From: Geodermatophilus arenarius
Lineage (GTDB): Bacteria; Actinomycetota; Actinomycetes; Mycobacteriales; Geodermatophilaceae
Reading direction: 5' to 3'
Assembly: GCF_042654585.1 (NCBI RefSeq)
Contig: NZ_JBHSGR010000003.1
Coordinates: forward strand, 160,793-224,792
DNA length: 64,000 bases
Shown: positions 48,787-56,645 of the stretch, in pieces
Position numbering within the stretch: position 1 is the first letter of the stretch
Layout: every line of letters starts with the position of its first letter
Made by a program: the position numbers and the translations under genes
The notes under the pieces: generated by a model
Told to the model about the DNA's origin: nothing
Seen by the model: the letters and a program-made list of their open reading frames with translations, nothing else
Database searches by the model: none

Positions 48787-49629
48787 TCAGGCGGGCAGCG
48801 CGATGAGGACGACGGCGGCCGCCGCGACGGCCAGCCCGGCGCGCTGCGCCCCGGCCAGCCGCTCGCGCAGCACGACCTGCGCCAGCACGACCGTGCTCGC
48901 CGGGTACAGCGACGCCAGCACCCCGGTGATCGCCAGCTGCTCGCCGACCTGGGTGGCGACGAGGAACAGCGCGTTGGCCGTCATGTCGCCGACGCCGGCG
49001 AGCACCACCACCGGCAGCACCCCGCGGGACACCAGCAGCGAGCGGCCCGACGCCAGCGCGAGCCCGCCGATCAGCAGCACCGACACGACACGGGCGGCCA
49101 GCAGGGGGCTCAGGCCCGAGTCCCCGCCGGTGCGGTCCAGCAGCACGAAGAACAGCCCGAAGCCGGCGCCGGCGGCCAGCGCCGGCGCGACGGTGCCCAG
49201 CCGCGCGGCGCGCAGCGAGGACAGCCCGCCCTCGGCCGCCACGAGCACCACCGCGACCAGCGCGAGCAGGATGCCGAGCGCGGCCAGGACGCCGAGCCGC
49301 TCGCCGAGCAGCAGGCCGCCGACCACCGGCAGCGCCGCGGCCGCCACCGCCGTCACCGGGGCCACCACGCTCATCACCCCGGTGGCCAGCGAGCGGTAGA
49401 ACAGCAGCAGCCCGGCCCCGCCGGCGACACCGGCGGCCGCGCCCCAGCCCAGGTCGGCCGGCGTGGGGCTGCCGCCGAGCCAGGGGAGCAGCAGCACGAC
49501 GGCGACCAGCCCGGCCGCCTGCGACAGCGCGACGACGGCGGCCGCGGCGGCCCGGCGGCTGGCGATCCCCCCGCAGAAGTCGGCCATCCCGTAGACGACG
49601 GCCGAGGCCAGCGCCAGCACCATCGCCAT
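48787..49629 (-). CDS. EamA (DMT superfamily) transporter 2
   Basis: 280 residues, ten predicted helices in two EamA repeats: VVYGMADFCGGIASRRAAAAAVVALSQAAGLVAVVLLLPWLG at the start and GVGDMTANALFLVATQVGEQLAITGVLASLYPASTVVLAQVVLRERLAGAQRAGLAVAAAAVVLIALPA at the end, the latter being the family's typical final pair with the ER-E motif of the loop. The substrate is unknown. ATG 49629 has GGGAGG about 9 bases upstream. It is divergent from pheS with a palindromic repeat between. Confidence 0.87.
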   Translation of the reverse strand: MAMVLALASAVVYGMADFCGGIASRRAAAAAVVALSQAAGLVAVVLLLPWLGGSPTPADLGWGAAAGVAGGAGLLLFYRSLATGVMSVVAPVTAVAAAALPVVGGLLLGERLGVLAALGILLALVAVVLVAAEGGLSSLRAARLGTVAPALAAGAGFGLFFVLLDRTGGDSGLSPLLAARVVSVLLIGGLALASGRSLLVSRGVLPVVVLAGVGDMTANALFLVATQVGEQLAITGVLASLYPASTVVLAQVVLRERLAGAQRAGLAVAAAAVVLIALPA

Positions 49630-49706
49630 CCGGTGCGCCTCCCGCGTCGTCGTCCCGCCGTCCCGCCGATCCTGGCAGCCGCCGGCCCCCGTCCTCCCGC
49701 CGGCAC

Positions 49707-49763
49707 CGGGACCGGCGATCCCGTGGCCGTCCGCGCCCGGTGGCCACGGGACCGCCGATCCCG
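49707..49763. repeat. 57-bp palindromic repeat family P2, copy 2
   Basis: Same 21-15-21 layout as the copy at 44086: arms 49707-49727 and 49743-49763, right arm GCCACGGGACCGCCGATCCCG identical, loop sharing GCGCCCGGTG. It lies in the 224-base gap between the divergent EamA gene and pheS; the rest of the gap holds only promoter-like sequence. Confidence 0.75.
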
Positions 49764-49853
49764 GGCGGGGTGGCGGCGGGCACGAGCGGCCGTCGGGCGG
49801 TCGCGGCAAACCCGGCAGCGACGTCCCGGGGCCGCCGGGCAGAATGGCCTCCC

Positions 49854-50921
49854 GTGTCCGGCGCCAACGACCCCTACGACCCGAAGCAGGTCGCGGCCCT
49901 GTCCGCCGAGGCCCTCGACGCCGCCGTCGCAGCGGCGCGGGAGGCCTTCGCGGGAGCGGGCGACCTCGAGGCGCTGGCCGCCGTGCGCCCGGCCCACCTC
50001 GGCGACCGCGCGCCCGTGCCGCTGGCCCGCCGCGAGCTCGGCGCGCTGCCGCCGGCCGCCCGCGCCGACGCCGGCAAGCGGGTGAACGCGGCGCGGGTCG
50101 CCGTCACCGAGGCGTACGAGACGCGGAGGGCCGAGCTCGAGGCCGAGCGCGACGCCCGGGCGCTGGCCGAGGAGCGGGTCGACGTCACCCTGCCCTGGGA
50201 CCGCACCCCGCGCGGCGCCCGCCACCCGCTGACCACGCTGCAGGAGCGGATCGCCGACGTGTTCGTCGGCATGGGCTACGAGGTGGCCGACGGCCCCGAG
50301 CTCGAGGCCGAGTGGTTCAACTTCGACGCGCTCAACATCGGCCGCGACCACCCGGCGCGCACGATGATGGACACCCTCTTCGTCGCCCCCGAGGACTCCG
50401 GCCTGGTGCTGCGCACGCACACCAGCCCGGTGCAGGCCCGCACGCTGCTGTCCCGGACGCCGCCGGTGTACGTCGTCGCGCCCGGGCGGGTCTACCGCAC
50501 CGACGAGCTCGACGCGACGCACACCCCGGTCTTCCACCAGGTCGAGGGCCTGGCCGTCGACCGCGGGCTGACGATGGCGCACCTGCGCGGCACCCTCGAC
50601 CACCTCGCGCGGGCGCTGTTCGGCCCCGAGGCGGTCACCCGCTGGCGGCCGTCGTACTTCCCGTTCACCGAGCCCTCGGCCGAGTTCGACGTCTGGTTCC
50701 CCGAGCACCGCGACGGCCCGCGCTGGGTCGAGTGGGGCGGCTGCGGGATGGTCAACCCGCGGGTGCTCGTCGCCTGCGGCGTCGACCCCGAGGAGTACAG
50801 CGGCTTCGCCTTCGGCGTCGGCATCGAGCGGGCGCTGCAGTTCCGCTCGGGCGTCGGCGACATGCGCGACATCGTCGAGGGCGACGTCCGGTTCACGAGT
50901 GCGTTCGGAGTGGAGCTGTAG
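49854..50921 (+). CDS. pheS: Phenylalanyl-tRNA synthetase alpha subunit
   Basis: 355 residues, the catalytic subunit of the heterotetramer that charges tRNA-Phe. An N-terminal coiled-coil (~10-105, ALSAEALDAAVAAAREAF, RVAVTEAYETRRAELEAERDARAL) is followed by the class II core: motif 1 area PLTTLQERIADVFVGMGYEVADGPELEAEWFNFDALNI, motif 2 FHQVEGLAVD and motif 3 GFAFGVGIERAL. The active-site segment WVEWGGCGMVNPRVL is typical. GTG at 49854 has a CAGAAT element 9 bases upstream, suggesting leaderless transcription. The stop abuts the pheT start. Confidence 0.96.
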   Translation: MSGANDPYDPKQVAALSAEALDAAVAAAREAFAGAGDLEALAAVRPAHLGDRAPVPLARRELGALPPAARADAGKRVNAARVAVTEAYETRRAELEAERDARALAEERVDVTLPWDRTPRGARHPLTTLQERIADVFVGMGYEVADGPELEAEWFNFDALNIGRDHPARTMMDTLFVAPEDSGLVLRTHTSPVQARTLLSRTPPVYVVAPGRVYRTDELDATHTPVFHQVEGLAVDRGLTMAHLRGTLDHLARALFGPEAVTRWRPSYFPFTEPSAEFDVWFPEHRDGPRWVEWGGCGMVNPRVLVACGVDPEEYSGFAFGVGIERALQFRSGVGDMRDIVEGDVRFTSAFGVEL

Positions 50922-53384
50922 ATGCGGGTCCCCGTCGGCTGGCTGGCCGAGTACGTCGACGTCCCCGCCGGGACTCCCGTCGAGGACCTCGACGCCGCCT
51001 TCGTCCGGCTGGGCCTGGAGGTCGAGGAGGTCCACACCCCGGCCGAGGTCACCGGCCCGCTCGTGGTCGGCCGGGTGCTGGAGATCGAGGAGCTCACCGG
51101 CTTCAAGAAGCCGATCCGGTGGTGCCAGGTCGACGTCGGCGAGGGCGCCCCGCGCGGGATCGTCTGCGGGGCGAGCAACTTCGTCGCGGGGGACAGCGTC
51201 GTCGTCGCGCTGCCCGGCGCCGTGCTGCCCGGCGGGTTCGAGATCGCCGCGCGGAAGACCTACGACCACGTCTCCGACGGGATGATCTGCTCGGTCCGCG
51301 AGCTCGGCATCGGCGAGGACCACGCCGGGATCCTGGTGCTGGGCGAGGGCTTCGAGCCCGGCGCCGACGCCCGCCCCGTCGTGGGCCTCGACGACGTCGT
51401 CATCGAGCTCAACGTGACCCCCGACCGCGGCTACTGCCTGTCCATGCGCGGGATCGCCCGCGAGGTGGGCACCGGCCTGGGCGTGCCGTGGCGCGACCCG
51501 GGCGCGGCGGCGCCGGCCGCCTGGTCCGGCGAGCCGGCGTGGGAGGTGACCGTCGCCGACGCCGACCGCTGCGACCGGTTCTCCATGGTCGCGCTCGAGG
51601 GGCTGGACCCGACCCGGCCCAGCCCCTGGTGGATGCGCCGCCGGCTGGCCCAGTCGGGCGTCCGTTCGATCTCCCTGGCCGTCGACGTCACCAACTACGT
51701 GATGCTCGAGCTCGGCCAGCCGATGCACGCCTTCGACCGGGACGCCGTGACCGGCCCGATCGTCGTCCGCCGGGCCCGCGAGGGCGAGCGGCTGACCACC
51801 CTCGACGGCGCCGACCGGGCGCTGTCCGGCGACGACCTGCTCATCACCGACGACACCGGCCCGATCGGGCTGGCCGCGGTGATGGGCGGCGCCTCGACCG
51901 AGATCGGCGACGGCACCACGAACGTGCTGCTCGAGGCGGCGCACTGGGAGCCCACCGGCGTCGCGCGCACCGCCCGCCGGCACCGGCTGCCCAGCGAGGC
52001 CGCCCGCCGCTTCGAGCGCGGCGTCGACCCGGAGATGACCGTCGCCGCGCTCGCCCGCGCCGCGGAGCTGCTCGCCGAGCACGGCGGCGCCCGCGTCGTC
52101 GGCGCGCTGGTCGACGTCGACACCCGCGCCCCCCGCCCGTCGATCGCGCTGGACGCCGCGAGGCCCGGCCGGGTCTCCGGCGTGCCCTACTCACCCGCCC
52201 AGGTGGTCGAGCTGCTCGGCGCGGTCGGCTGCGCGGTGGAGGCCGACGGCGGCTCGCTGACCGTCACGCCGCCGTCGTGGCGCCCGGACCTCACCGACCC
52301 GGCCGACCTGGTCGAGGAGGTCGTCCGGCTGGCCGGCTACGACGACGTCCCCTCGGTGCTGCCCACCGCCCCGCCCGGGCGCGGGCTCACCGAGACCCAG
52401 CGCCGCCGTCGCACGGTGGGCCGCGCGCTGGCCGAGGCCGGCTACGTCGAGGCGCCGTCCTACCCGTTCGTCGGCACCCCGGCGCTGGACGCGCTCGGCC
52501 TCGCCGACGACGACCCGCGCCGCCGGGTCGTGCTCGTGCGCAACCCGCTGTCGGAGGAGGAGCCGGCGCTGCGCACCACGCTGCTGCCCGGCCTGCTCGC
52601 GACGCTGGCCCGCAACCTCTCCCGCGGCCGCCGCGACGTCGCCCTGTTCGAGCACGGCGCGGTCTTCCCGGGCGACCGGCGCACCCCCGCGCCGCTGCCC
52701 GGCGTCGACCGCCGGCCCGACGACGACACCCTCGCCGCCCTGCTCGGCGCGGTGCCCGACCAGCCCTGGCACGTCGCCGTGGCGCTGACCGGGCAGCGCG
52801 AGCCGCGCGGCTGGTGGGGCCCGGGCCGGGCCGCGGGCTGGGCCGACGCCGTCCAGGCCGCCCGGCTGGTGGCCGCCGCCGCGGGCGTGGAGCTGTTCGT
52901 CCGCCCCGGCGAGCAGGCCCCCTGGCACCCGGGGCGCTGCGCGGAGCTGGTCGTGGACGACCGGGTGGTCGGGTACGCCGGTGAGCTGCACCCGCGGGTG
53001 TGCGCCGCCCTCGACCTGCCGGCCCGCACCTCGGTGATGGAGCTCGACGTCGACGCGTTCCCGCCGGCGCCCGTCCCGGTGGGGCCGCGCATCTCGACGT
53101 TCCCGCCGGTCTTCCTCGACCTGGCCTTCGTCGTGCCCGACGAGATCACCGCCGCGCACGTCGAGTCGCTGGTCCGCGGGGGCGCGGGGGAGCTGTTCGA
53201 GGCGGTCCGCCTGTTCGACGTGTACTCCGGCCCGCCGGTCCCGGCCGGGTCGCGGTCGCTGGCGTACTCCCTGGTGCTGCGCGCGCCGGACCGCACGCTG
53301 ACCGCCGAGGACGTCGCCCGGGTGCGCGAGGGCATCGTCGCCGTCGTCGAGCTGCAGGGGATCACCCTGCGCAGCGGCGACTGA
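50922..53384 (+). CDS. pheT: Phenylalanyl-tRNA synthetase beta subunit
   Basis: 820 residues with the complete domain order: EMAP-II-like tRNA-binding domain at ~40-150 (GPLVVGRVLEIEELTGFKKPIRWCQVDVG), B3/B4 editing region (~210-390; VALEGLDPTRPSPWWMRRRLAQSGVRSISLAVDVTNYVMLELGQPMHAFD), B5 domain (~410-480), catalytic-like core (~490-710) and the C-terminal anticodon-binding FDX-ACB domain (FPPVFLDLAFVVPDEITAAHVESLVRGG). ATG at 50922 follows the pheS TAG stop without a gap. pheST is a conserved pair. The SDR gene overlaps its stop by one base. Confidence 0.96.
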   Translation: MRVPVGWLAEYVDVPAGTPVEDLDAAFVRLGLEVEEVHTPAEVTGPLVVGRVLEIEELTGFKKPIRWCQVDVGEGAPRGIVCGASNFVAGDSVVVALPGAVLPGGFEIAARKTYDHVSDGMICSVRELGIGEDHAGILVLGEGFEPGADARPVVGLDDVVIELNVTPDRGYCLSMRGIAREVGTGLGVPWRDPGAAAPAAWSGEPAWEVTVADADRCDRFSMVALEGLDPTRPSPWWMRRRLAQSGVRSISLAVDVTNYVMLELGQPMHAFDRDAVTGPIVVRRAREGERLTTLDGADRALSGDDLLITDDTGPIGLAAVMGGASTEIGDGTTNVLLEAAHWEPTGVARTARRHRLPSEAARRFERGVDPEMTVAALARAAELLAEHGGARVVGALVDVDTRAPRPSIALDAARPGRVSGVPYSPAQVVELLGAVGCAVEADGGSLTVTPPSWRPDLTDPADLVEEVVRLAGYDDVPSVLPTAPPGRGLTETQRRRRTVGRALAEAGYVEAPSYPFVGTPALDALGLADDDPRRRVVLVRNPLSEEEPALRTTLLPGLLATLARNLSRGRRDVALFEHGAVFPGDRRTPAPLPGVDRRPDDDTLAALLGAVPDQPWHVAVALTGQREPRGWWGPGRAAGWADAVQAARLVAAAAGVELFVRPGEQAPWHPGRCAELVVDDRVVGYAGELHPRVCAALDLPARTSVMELDVDAFPPAPVPVGPRISTFPPVFLDLAFVVPDEITAAHVESLVRGGAGELFEAVRLFDVYSGPPVPAGSRSLAYSLVLRAPDRTLTAEDVARVREGIVAVVELQGITLRSGD

Positions 53385-54190
53385 TGGCGGACCTCACCGG
53401 CCTGGTCGCACTCGTCACCGGGGCGTCGGCGGGCATCGGCCGGCACCTGGCCGAGGGGCTGGCCGCCCGCGGGGCCGCCGTCGCCGGCGTCGCCCGCGGC
53501 GCGGAGCGGCTGCGGACGGCGATGGCCGAGGTCGCCGCCGCCACCGGTGCCCGCACCCTCGCGTTGCCCGCCGACGTCACCGACCGCGCCGCCGTCGACG
53601 CCGCCGTCGCGGAGGTGGTCCGCGAGCTCGGGCCGATCGGGCTGCTGGTGAACAACGCCGGCCTGATCGACGCCGCCGAGGTGCCGCTGTGGGAGGCCGA
53701 CCCCGACCAGTGGTGGGAGGTCGTGGAGAGCCAGGTGCGCGGGCCGTTCCTCGTCTCCCGCGCGGTCCTGCCCGGGATGGTCGCCGTCGGCGGCGGCCGG
53801 GTGGTCGACCTGGCCAGCGGGATCAGCACCCGCGCCAACCCGCACTACAGCGCCTACTCGGCGGGCAAGACCGCGCAGATGCGCATCACCGAGTCGATCG
53901 ACCTGGCCGGTGCCGCGCACGGCGTGCGGGCGTTCGACCTGGCGCCGGGCGTCGTCGACACCGCGATGACCCGCGCCATGCCGATGCACGAGGGCCGCAC
54001 CGACTGGACCCGTCCCGAGGACGTCGTCGACCTGGTGGTGGCCATCGCCGCCGGGGAGCTGGACCAGTGGTCGGGGCGGTTCTTCCGCGCCGGGGTCGAC
54101 GACCTCGACACGCTGCGCGCCACGGAGCCGGCCGACGACGCGCGGAAGCTGCGGCTGCTCCCGTACGGCGACGGCGACCCGCTGGCCTGA
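53384..54190 (+). CDS. SDR family oxidoreductase downstream of pheT
   Basis: 268 residues, classical SDR. TGASAGIGRHLAEGLAARGAAVAGVARGAER binds the nucleotide, and NNAGLIDAAEVPLWEADPDQWWEVVESQVRGPFLVSRAVLPGMVAVGGG and the catalytic YSAYSAGKTAQMR follow, with Ser of DLASGIS. The C-terminal ~65 residues (DWTRPEDVVDLVVAIAAGELDQWSGRFFRAGVDDLDTL) close the fold. ATG 53384 overlaps the pheT stop (TGATG), so it is translated after pheT. The pheST link is probably positional only. It is followed by the hairpin array at 54213. Confidence 0.85.
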   Translation: MADLTGLVALVTGASAGIGRHLAEGLAARGAAVAGVARGAERLRTAMAEVAAATGARTLALPADVTDRAAVDAAVAEVVRELGPIGLLVNNAGLIDAAEVPLWEADPDQWWEVVESQVRGPFLVSRAVLPGMVAVGGGRVVDLASGISTRANPHYSAYSAGKTAQMRITESIDLAGAAHGVRAFDLAPGVVDTAMTRAMPMHEGRTDWTRPEDVVDLVVAIAAGELDQWSGRFFRAGVDDLDTLRATEPADDARKLRLLPYGDGDPLA

Positions 54191-54212
54191 CCGCCCTCGT
54201 CCGGGCGCGGTC

Positions 54213-54376
54213 GTGCTCTGCCCCGCCTCCGGGGGCAGAGCACGGAGGCCGGAGCCGGCACCTCCCGCGCCGGACGTTCGTGCTCTGCCCACCCCTGTGG
54301 GCGGAGCACGACTGCGCGCAGGACCCCGGGGCGTCCCCTCCCTCCGTGCTCTGCACACCTCCCTGGGCAGAGCACG
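54213..54376. repeat. Array of three tandem GTGCTCTGC hairpins, 66-67 bp period
   Basis: Each unit has arms GTGCTCTGC and GCAGAGCAC or nearly so: hairpin 1 at 54213-54224/54232-54243 (12-base perfect), hairpin 2 at 54279-54292/54297-54310 (14 bases, one G-T type mismatch), hairpin 3 at 54345-54354/54367-54376 (10 bases). The GTGCTC positions are 54213, 54280 and 54346, so spacing is 67 and 66 bases. It fills the gap between the SDR stop and the ARG boxes. Confidence 0.75.
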
Positions 54377-54406
54377 AGCGTGCGCGAGAGCACGCGGGGA
54401 CCCGGC

Positions 54407-54443
54407 CATGAAAGGTCATGCACGGTCCTGTATGGTCATGCAT
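54407..54443 (+). promoter_or_regulatory. Two ARG boxes over the argC promoter
   Basis: CATGAAAGGTCATGCA (54407-54422) and CTGTATGGTCATGCAT (54428-54443) share GGTCATGCA and are 21 bases apart, the spacing of paired ARG boxes bound by the ArgR hexamer. The second overlaps TATGGT (54431-54436), a -10 that ends 8 bases before the GTG of argC, so the mRNA is probably leaderless. The regulator argR lies in the same operon. Confidence 0.8.
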
Positions 54444-54444
54444 C

Positions 54445-55497
54445 GTGGACACAGGGCAGACGTGGACGGTCGGGGTCACCGGCGCCACCGGGTACGCGGG
54501 GGGAGAGGTGTGCCGGCTGCTGGCCGGGCACCCGCACCTCCGCCTGGCCGGGGTGCACGCGAACAGCAGCGCCGGCCGACGCCTGGGTGAGCTGCAGCCG
54601 CACCTGCTGCCCTTCGCCGACCTCGAGGTCCGGTCGAGCGCGCCCGAGGACCTCGCCGGCTACGACGTCGTCGTCCTCGCGCTCCCGCACGGGGAGTCGG
54701 CCGCGATCGCCGCGCAGCTGTCCCCGGACACCCTGGTCGTCGACTGCGGCGCCGACCACCGGCTGCAGGACCCGGCCGCCTGGGCCCGCTGGTACGGCGG
54801 CGACGCCGGCACGCCGCACCCGGGGACGTGGCCCTACGGCCTGCCGGAGCTGCCCGGCCAGCGGGAGCGGCTGGCCGGCGCGCGGCGGATCGCGGTGCCC
54901 GGCTGCTACCCGACCTCGGTCACCCTCGCCATGGCCCCGGCGCTGGCCGCCGGGCTGGTCGAGCCGGACGTCGTCGTGGTCGCCGCCTCGGGCACCTCCG
55001 GCGCGGGCAAGGCGGCCAAGCCGCACCTGCTCGGCAGCGAGGTGATGGGCTCGGTCAGCGCCTACGGCGTCGGTGGCGTGCACCGGCACACCCCGGAGAT
55101 GGCGCAGACCCTCGGCGCGGCCGCCGGGGGCCCGGTGCGGATCAGCTTCACCCCGACCCTGGTGCCGATGAGCCGGGGCATCCTCGCCACCTGCTCGGCG
55201 CCGCTGCGGCCCGGGATCGACGCCGACGCCGCGCGGGCCGCCTACCAGAAGGCCTACGCCGACGAGCCGTTCGTGCACCTGCTCCCCGAGGGCCGGTGGC
55301 CGACGACGGCGCAGGTGCTCGGCGCCAACACCGTCGCGGTGCAGGTCGCGGTCGACCCGGACGCCGGCCGGCTGGTCGTCGTCGCCGCGGTCGACAACCT
55401 CACCAAGGGCACCGCGGGCGGCGCGATCCAGAGCGCCAACGTCGCCCTCGGGCTGCCCGAGACCGCGGGCCTGCCGCTGGTGGGGGTGGCCCCGTGA
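54445..55497 (+). CDS. argC: N-acetyl-gamma-glutamyl-phosphate reductase
   Basis: 350 residues, NADPH-dependent third enzyme of arginine synthesis. Cofactor loop GVTGATGYAGGEVCRLLAGHPHLRLAGVHANSSAGRRL; the catalytic Cys is in RIAVPGCYPTSVTLAMAP; HLLPEGRWPTTAQVLGANTVAVQVAVDPDAGRLVVVAAVDNLTKGTAGGAIQSANVALGL closes the fold. GTG 54445 is chosen over ATG 54418 because the ARG box and -10 overlap the longer start. It leads the arginine operon and ends in a GTGA overlap with argJ. Confidence 0.96.
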   Translation: MDTGQTWTVGVTGATGYAGGEVCRLLAGHPHLRLAGVHANSSAGRRLGELQPHLLPFADLEVRSSAPEDLAGYDVVVLALPHGESAAIAAQLSPDTLVVDCGADHRLQDPAAWARWYGGDAGTPHPGTWPYGLPELPGQRERLAGARRIAVPGCYPTSVTLAMAPALAAGLVEPDVVVVAASGTSGAGKAAKPHLLGSEVMGSVSAYGVGGVHRHTPEMAQTLGAAAGGPVRISFTPTLVPMSRGILATCSAPLRPGIDADAARAAYQKAYADEPFVHLLPEGRWPTTAQVLGANTVAVQVAVDPDAGRLVVVAAVDNLTKGTAGGAIQSANVALGLPETAGLPLVGVAP

Positions 55498-56645
55498 GCG
55501 TCACCGCACCGCAGGGCTTCCGGGCCGCCGGCGTCGCGGCCGGGCTGAAGAGCACCGGCGCGGCCGACGTCGCGCTGGTCGTCAACGTCGGGCCGCGGGA
55601 CGACGCCGCCGCCGTCTTCACCACCAACCGCTTCTCGGCCGCGCCGGTGCAGTGGAGCCGCCAGGTGCTGGCCACCGGCCGGCTGCGCGCGGTGGTCCTC
55701 AACTCCGGCGGCGCCAACGCCTGCACCGGCCCCGAGGGCTTCCAGGACACCCACGCCACCGCCGAGCACACCGCCGAGCAGCTGGGGCTGGGCGCCATCG
55801 ACGTCGCGGTCGCCTCCACCGGGCTGATCGGCGTCCGGCTGCCGATGGACAGGCTGCTGCCCGGGGTCACCGACGCGGCGAAGGCGCTGTCGGCCGAGGG
55901 CGGTCCCGACGCCGCCCGGGCGATCATGACCACCGACTCGGTGCCCAAGACGACGGTCGTCGAGCGGGACGGCTGGTCGGTCGGCGGGATGGCCAAGGGC
56001 GCCGGCATGCTCGCGCCGAGCCTGGCCACGATGCTCGTCGTCCTCACCACCGACGCCGCCGTCGACCCGGCCGTGCTGCAGGAGGCGCTGAAGGCCGCCA
56101 CCGCTGTCAGCTTCGAGCGGGTCGACTCCGACGGCTGCCTGTCCACCAACGACACCGTCGTGGCGATGGCCAACGGCGCCAGCGGGGTCGGCCCGGGTGC
56201 GGAGGAGGTCGCCGAGGCGCTCACCGCCGCGGCCACCGACCTCGCCATGCAGCTGCTCGCCGACGCCGAGGGCTCGACCAAGGACATCGCGATCACCGTG
56301 CGCAACGCGGCGACCGTCGAGGACGCGCTCACCGCCGGCCGCGCCTGCGCCCGCAACAACCTGCTCAAGACGGCGCTGTTCGGCAACGACCCCAACTGGG
56401 GCCGGGTCCTGGCGGCGATCGGCACCACCGACGCCGCCTTCGAGCCCGACCGGGTCGACGTCACGATCAACGGCGTCACCGTCTGCCGGGGCGGCGCGAT
56501 CGGCGACCCGCGCGAGGGCGTCGACCTCACCGGCCGGGCCATCACCATCGACGTCGACCTGGGCGCCGGCACCGAGCAGGCCACGATCTGGACCAACGAC
56601 CTGTCCCTCGCCTACGTGCACGAGAACTCGGCCTACTCGACGTGA
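55494..56645 (+). CDS. argJ: Glutamate N-acetyltransferase / amino-acid acetyltransferase
   Basis: 383 residues. Bifunctional ornithine acetyltransferase that recycles the acetyl group in the pathway. It is autocleaved before the Thr in SLATMLVVLTTDA, which is the new N-terminal nucleophile of the beta chain; GGMAKGAGMLAPS precedes it. Other motifs are NSGGANACTGPEGFQDTHATAEHTAEQLG and NNLLKTALFGNDPNWGRVLAAIG. It overlaps argC upstream and argB downstream (GTGA both times). Whether it is bifunctional or only an ornithine acetyltransferase is not decided by sequence. Confidence 0.95.
   Translation: MSVTAPQGFRAAGVAAGLKSTGAADVALVVNVGPRDDAAAVFTTNRFSAAPVQWSRQVLATGRLRAVVLNSGGANACTGPEGFQDTHATAEHTAEQLGLGAIDVAVASTGLIGVRLPMDRLLPGVTDAAKALSAEGGPDAARAIMTTDSVPKTTVVERDGWSVGGMAKGAGMLAPSLATMLVVLTTDAAVDPAVLQEALKAATAVSFERVDSDGCLSTNDTVVAMANGASGVGPGAEEVAEALTAAATDLAMQLLADAEGSTKDIAITVRNAATVEDALTAGRACARNNLLKTALFGNDPNWGRVLAAIGTTDAAFEPDRVDVTINGVTVCRGGAIGDPREGVDLTGRAITIDVDLGAGTEQATIWTNDLSLAYVHENSAYST

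Noticed and set aside
45568..50085. 1500-codon plus-strand frame
   Set aside because: Antisense to the EAL-DICT-LOV-GGDEF and EamA genes. The translation has no recognisable domain and is typical of the wrong frame in 75% GC DNA.
49374..52082. 900-codon minus-strand frame over pheS/pheT
   Set aside because: Antisense shadow of clearly coding pheS and pheT. Its start part matches the EamA gene in another frame.
54213..54376. Possible CRISPR array
   Set aside because: Only three units, each a hairpin with a different loop, the repeated part is palindromic and interrupted, spacers are similar to each other in length but too related, and no cas gene is near.
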